Shown piece by piece: positions 59,924 through 64,000 of a stretch of DNA of 64,000 nucleotides. The position numbers and the translations under genes are program-made. Numbering within the stretch: the stretch's first letter is position 1; each line of letters starts with the position of its first letter. The notes below the pieces were generated by a model. That model was not told the DNA's origin. It made no database searches and worked only from the letters and a program-made list of their open reading frames with translations. Source of the stretch: Pelodera strongyloides (taxonomy: Eukaryota > Nematoda > Chromadorea > Rhabditida > Rhabditidae); assembly GCA_036852015.1 (NCBI GenBank), contig JAANDG010000157.1, positions 124,001 to 188,000 of the forward strand. Reading direction: 5' to 3'.

Positions 59924-60625
59924 ACTCAGAAACTCGTAAATTTTTCATACCGCATTCACCGTTTCATCACACCTTATGTGTCAGATAAGATAAGAGGCAC
60001 TGTCATAGGGCAATAATGAAATGAGCTGTCTCACAAAAAATATTCAAAATCGTATTTACAGCATGCTCATACATTTTGTGAGATAACATCGCTTATGGTA
60101 AAACACTCGAGAAACTCAGGCAACCGCTAGAGAGAAAGCGTATATTTATTAGGGACCATTAAAGGTGACTAATTAATGTATTGGGTTCACTAAGAAAACT
60201 CACCAAAAACATTTCAAATATGCGAGTGGCCGATTCTTGGTAAATAGCAAAATTTCCCTTATGTTTTCAGCAGCTCGGGAATCGCGAACATATTGTCGAT
60301 AATATATATCCTAAATCTATGAATATATCCATTGTATGCGTGACAGTTACACTTATATACAGTGTATTGGTAGAAGCCACGTCTGGGGTGTGTCTATGTG
60401 GGAAATGTGTACTTCGCCATAATTTATACACGTGAATAAAGAGTAAACTTCGCTTAGCACATACACAAATGCACTCACGGTTCAAAGGCGCTTTCCTCTG
60501 TCTGCTTATCGATATTTAAACAAATAGGACCATAACGGTGGTGTACGGCTTTATGAGTGTACCCCTTGTCTGCTGAAAACACATCTGATTTCTATCTGAC
60601 TTCTGACGTAACCGGTACCCCTGCC

Positions 60626-60789
60626 TGAAGCGAAATACCGGCCGATTTTTGAAACGCATCGCGTACCCCTGCTTTCTTATGCATCATATGCAAATGAGCA
60701 TAAATTAGAATAAAAAATAGACCCCAATTCGACCCCAGAATGCAGATATTTGAGATGTGTTTCAAAAATCGGCCGGTATTTCGCTTTAA
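60626..60789. mobile_element. TTAA element, family A
   Basis: AGCGAAATACCGGCCG to CGGCCGGTATTTCGCT-TTAA; left TTAA mutated to CTGA. Confidence 0.8.
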
Positions 60790-61154
60790 AAATAAAGAGA
60801 TTATGCTGTCAAATAACTCCTAAAATTATCACCCATGTTGACCTTCACCCCATTCATATATTTTCTGGCTTATACTTATTTTCACAAAACAAAACAATTT
60901 CTCAAAAACAATTTAGTCTAAACTGCAGATAAGGTCTGGTCATTTTACTGAAGAATGCATTGCGAAAATGTTTTACGATCGGAATTTTAAGCTAAAATGT
61001 CTGGGGAACACAATATTATTATTAAAACTAAAATAAGCGATTTGAAGAAGTTAGCTGTTTCTCTGGTGCGTTCTGTAGAATTGATTAAACTCAAAATTTA
61101 ATATATCGGCGTGTCAGTCGATTTGTCCGTAAAATGTGCAATCTAATCGATCAC

Positions 61155-61345
61155 GCAGGAAATGAGTGAACCCATTTGGTGACGGTTCACTGTTTTCTTT
61201 AGTAAGCAAACCCATTTGGTGACCAATTCGTGACCATGTGGTGACCAAGTTTCGTCGAAAACCATCGCCAGCTGGTCAACAAATGGTCACGAGCCAGTCA
61301 CGTACCCGTCACCAGATGGTCTTTCGGTAAAAACATTTGGGGACG
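61155..61345. repeat. Dispersed GGTGACCA-type repeat
   Basis: Repeats GAACCCATTTGGTGACGG and GGTGACCAA motifs and shares the AGTTTCGTCGAAAACC block with the arm repeat at 1680-1850. Confidence 0.5.
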
Positions 61346-61569
61346 GGACAACGACGGTTTTTCTGTGGTTTCGGCAATTATTTCGTTTTCCAGCGCAATC
61401 AATTGTTGCCCAACAAACCATTTACGGTGACTTGGAGGAATTAACGACACTTGAGATCATAAATAAGGCTCAGTACATGATCCCTTCTCATCATTGTTGC
61501 TTTGATGCACTTACTTAATAAGTAGCTTTCATTTAATTCCATGTCATTTTATTTGTGTCAGGTTGAGCT

Positions 61570-61746
61570 GTATTTCCGAGGTGTATATGCAAATTTAGCT
61601 AAAATTTTGATTTCATGATAAATTTGCATAGACAGCTTCGATCTCTGCAGTTGTACGGTATACATATACGATGAGCGCATCGGAAAAAGTCCTCGAGGGT
61701 GAGAGTAGGTGAAATTTGGTTTATATATATTGTAATAAAAATGCTT
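61570..61746. mobile_element. Family B fragment
   Basis: Matches the interior and right half of 262-659 (GAGCGCATCGGAAAAAGT and TATATTGTAATAAAAATGC), ends missing. Confidence 0.55.
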
Positions 61747-62627
61747 ACCTTTTCTGCTTTTTATTATTGTTTACATCTGGTCTTTATAAAGAAATATTCC
61801 GCGCGATCTCAGTTCACGTCCACGTGAATAAAACTTTTGCTGGTTTTCTATTAATTCCAATTCATTCTCAAGAATTGTCAAAGTAGCTTTGCTTGAGCAA
61901 AACCAGCAAAGGGTTTATGGAATTTGGAAATATCTTACTACCTGTGTTTTGTTAACCTGAAACTAACGTGGGTCGGCGGTTGACGGTCCTAAAAACCTGC
62001 ACTCATCGTTGGCCGCACACCATCAGGGTGCGCAGTTGGTGCGCAAGAATATGTGTTGAGAAGTCACTTTGAAAGAGCGCCTAACGCGCCACAACTGCGC
62101 ACCGATAACGTTGATGCCTTTTTGAAGAAAAATGGCATGATACTTTAGGGACAACGGATGCGCGGCCCACACATGGTTAACCTCCCAAAGTTTTCTCACT
62201 GTTGGTACAAATTCTATGATTCGGTATTGAAATGGAATTCAAAGTTCAAAGAAGCAGGATTAATGGTTGACGGGGATGTTAAGTCGTATGTCGATCACTT
62301 TCCAATGAGAAAACAATGGAATGAAAAGAATTCACAACGGTGTGCACACACCAGTTTTTGGAGATGCTCGCCGCGATGGGTTTTCTACCATTTTCTACCA
62401 TTAGTCTCTATTTTACGCTAGTTACTTTATAATGCCTTCATGCATTGTCTATTCTGTTGTCAGTCTGAATGGAATATGTACACTCTGTTAACTTGGAGCA
62501 GCCTCCTCACCACTTTGAGAGAATATTTTGCTTCCCAGTAATCGTAACTCCTGTAAGAAGGGCTGGTGACGAAATAAGGTTAATATGGAGGCTCATAGTT
62601 AGATAACTTGAATACAAAGTCACGGGA

Positions 62628-62770
62628 TGTTTAAATATTAATATTAAATATTTATTAACACATAAAATGTGTGCATCAATATGATGAAAGGTTGACAAGC
62701 ATCAATTGAATGGCCATGGTTTTAATTATCTTGAGCAAATTTATGTGATTATTCGTACATTACCTCAAAA
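62628..62770. repeat. Dispersed repeat J, copy 3
   Basis: AAATATTTATTAACACA and ATCAATATGATGAAAGG, sharing the downstream ATTCGTACATTACCT with copy 1. Confidence 0.6.
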
Positions 62771-63002
62771 AAATCACAGCGAAGATAACAACAAGAATTG
62801 CAACACATTGGGCGTTCCTACAAATAGTACTAACAAGGGAACTGCCTAGGTTCATATCTGAATTAAGAAAAGTTGAAATGCAAAAGTTGTAGAGAATTAA
62901 ATTCTATTAAAGATGGCGCATTCAAAACGTGCCAGGCGTAATTATCGAGCAATTACGCATAACCGTTCCATATGGGAGCCTCAGTGATATATGATTTCGT
63001 TT

Positions 63003-63078
63003 ACCACTTAGCATAATGGATAGCGCTACTGACTGATAAGAGGAAGGTCAACTGTTCGATTCCTCTCTGCGGAAGCTA
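63003..63078 (+). tRNA. tRNA-like sequence in left arm of terminal palindrome
   Basis: A box TAGCATAATGG, a CTGATAA loop that would present GAU, and B box TGTTCGATTCC. T and anticodon stems are imperfect, so it is probably tRNA-derived rather than functional. Confidence 0.4.
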
Positions 63079-63763
63079 TTTTTGCGTTTTTGCTTGGGTA
63101 TTTTTTTTTTACAATTTAAAGCTTAAATAATTGTTTCAAAACAAATTACTGTGTGTTTAGACAACTTTGCTTGTGTCGATAACACATTTATGCACTATTC
63201 AAGTAAAAAAATCTGTATTTGATTTTTCCATTTTTTTCATGAAATCATTGATGGTACCCATGGGTGAAAATATCGTCGAAAATTAAATGATGAAAACAAC
63301 AACAAAATGGATGTGAATATTTAATAAATAAATGAGTTAATTAATTGGTAGATCGTTTCTTTCATGGATAAAGAGTTATGAATAAACATATCAGAACTCC
63401 AAGGACCGGTTTATAGCTTCTGAAATCATCAGAAACTATAAACAGAAACACCAGTAAGTCATAGTCATTTGTAATAAAAATATTCAACCTTCTGGAATTT
63501 GGAAACTATGAAAGTTATGCTTCACATTCATTTTGTTGTTGTTTTCATCAGTTAATTTTCGACGATATTTTCACCCATGGGTACCATCAATGTTTCATGA
63601 AAAAAATGGAAAAATCAAATCCCGATTTTTTTACTTGAATAGTGCATAAATATGTTATCGACACAAGCAAAGTTGTCTAAACACACAGTAATTTGTTGTG
63701 AAACAATTATTTAAGCTTTAAATTGTAAAAAAAATACCCAAACAAAAACGCAAAAATAGCTTC

Positions 63764-63838
63764 CGCAGAGAGGAATCGAACACTTGACCTTCCTCTTATC
63801 AGTCAGAAGCGCTATCCATTATGCTAAGTGGCAACCGA
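63764..63838 (-). tRNA. tRNA-like sequence in right arm of terminal palindrome
   Basis: Inverted copy of 63003-63078, with CTTCTGACTGATAAG instead of CTACTGACTGATAAG and other single changes. Confidence 0.4.
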
Positions 63839-64000
63839 AATCATATATCACTGAGGCTCCCATATGGAACGGTTATGCGTAATTGCTCGATAATTACGCC
63901 TGGCACGTTTTGAATGCGCCATCTTTAATAGAATTTAATTCTCTACAACTTTTGCATTACAACTTTTCTTAATTCAGATATGAACCTAGGCAGTTCCCTT

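Larger units (their letters stand above)
59924..62627. other. No supported gene; scattered repeats
   Basis: Holds a family A element (60626-60789), a GGTGACCA-type repeat (61155-61345), a family B fragment (61570-61746) and a GGTGCGCAGTTG inverted pair (62030-62108). The ORF at 62158-62421 has no recognised domain or clear splice context. Confidence 0.5.
62835..64000. repeat. Palindrome cut by window end
   Basis: Arms 62835-63320 and 63515-64000 are inverted copies with about 195 bp between. The right arm reaches the last base, so the repeat continues outside. Each arm contains a tRNA-like unit. Confidence 0.9.

Overview
The window is eukaryotic nuclear DNA, almost certainly from a nematode. 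Genes are split into many short exons joined at TTTTCAG-type acceptors. A complete cofactor-independent phosphoglycerate mutase is present, an enzyme that among animals is characteristic of nematodes. Both arms of a large palindrome carry short runs of TTAGGC, the nematode telomere unit. Many small palindromic elements sit at TTAA sites, like the PALTTAA-type elements known from Caenorhabditis. Genus cannot be told from the sequence.

Layout: 1-19925 is a giant imperfect palindrome (arms 1-7931 and 12008-19925, spacer about 4.1 kb) whose left arm runs off the window. Each arm carries exons of an unrecognised gene and a MIT-domain exon like the N-terminus of VPS4. The arms differ by transposon insertions and by a 228-nt poly-G tract. 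19926-24536 is repeat-rich, with a broken non-LTR retrotransposon endonuclease, TTAA palindromes and a tRNA-bearing inverted-repeat element. 24537-31253 (minus) is ipgm, 16 exons and 516 codons, with hairpin elements in its introns. 31254-35275 is a 4 kb intergenic region.

35276-43028 (plus) is a complete NADH-cytochrome b5 reductase gene (8 exons, 304 codons) whose fourth intron holds a 104-bp satellite. 41828-52350 is a head-to-tail tandem duplication of about 5.26 kb that copied reductase exons 6-8, an entire BTB/BACK-like gene, and the first 11 codons of the next gene. The duplication junction places those 11 codons in phase, ahead of a possible new splice donor, with the copied reductase exons, so a chimeric gene of 123 codons is possible. 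52308-54980 (plus) is a Lys/Ser-rich gene of unknown function. 55863-59706 (minus) is a complete nine-exon gene of unknown function. 59707-64000 is repeat-rich and ends inside another palindrome carrying tRNA-like sequence.

Gene models were built by hand from splice sites and phase; all complete models close to a multiple of three. Metabolically the recognisable genes are glycolysis/gluconeogenesis (iPGM) and membrane NADH-dependent electron transfer (cytochrome b5 reductase); the others cannot be tied to a pathway. The plus-strand genes from 35.3 to 55 kb lie head to tail and several begin directly after an acceptor-like site, so trans-splicing is plausible.
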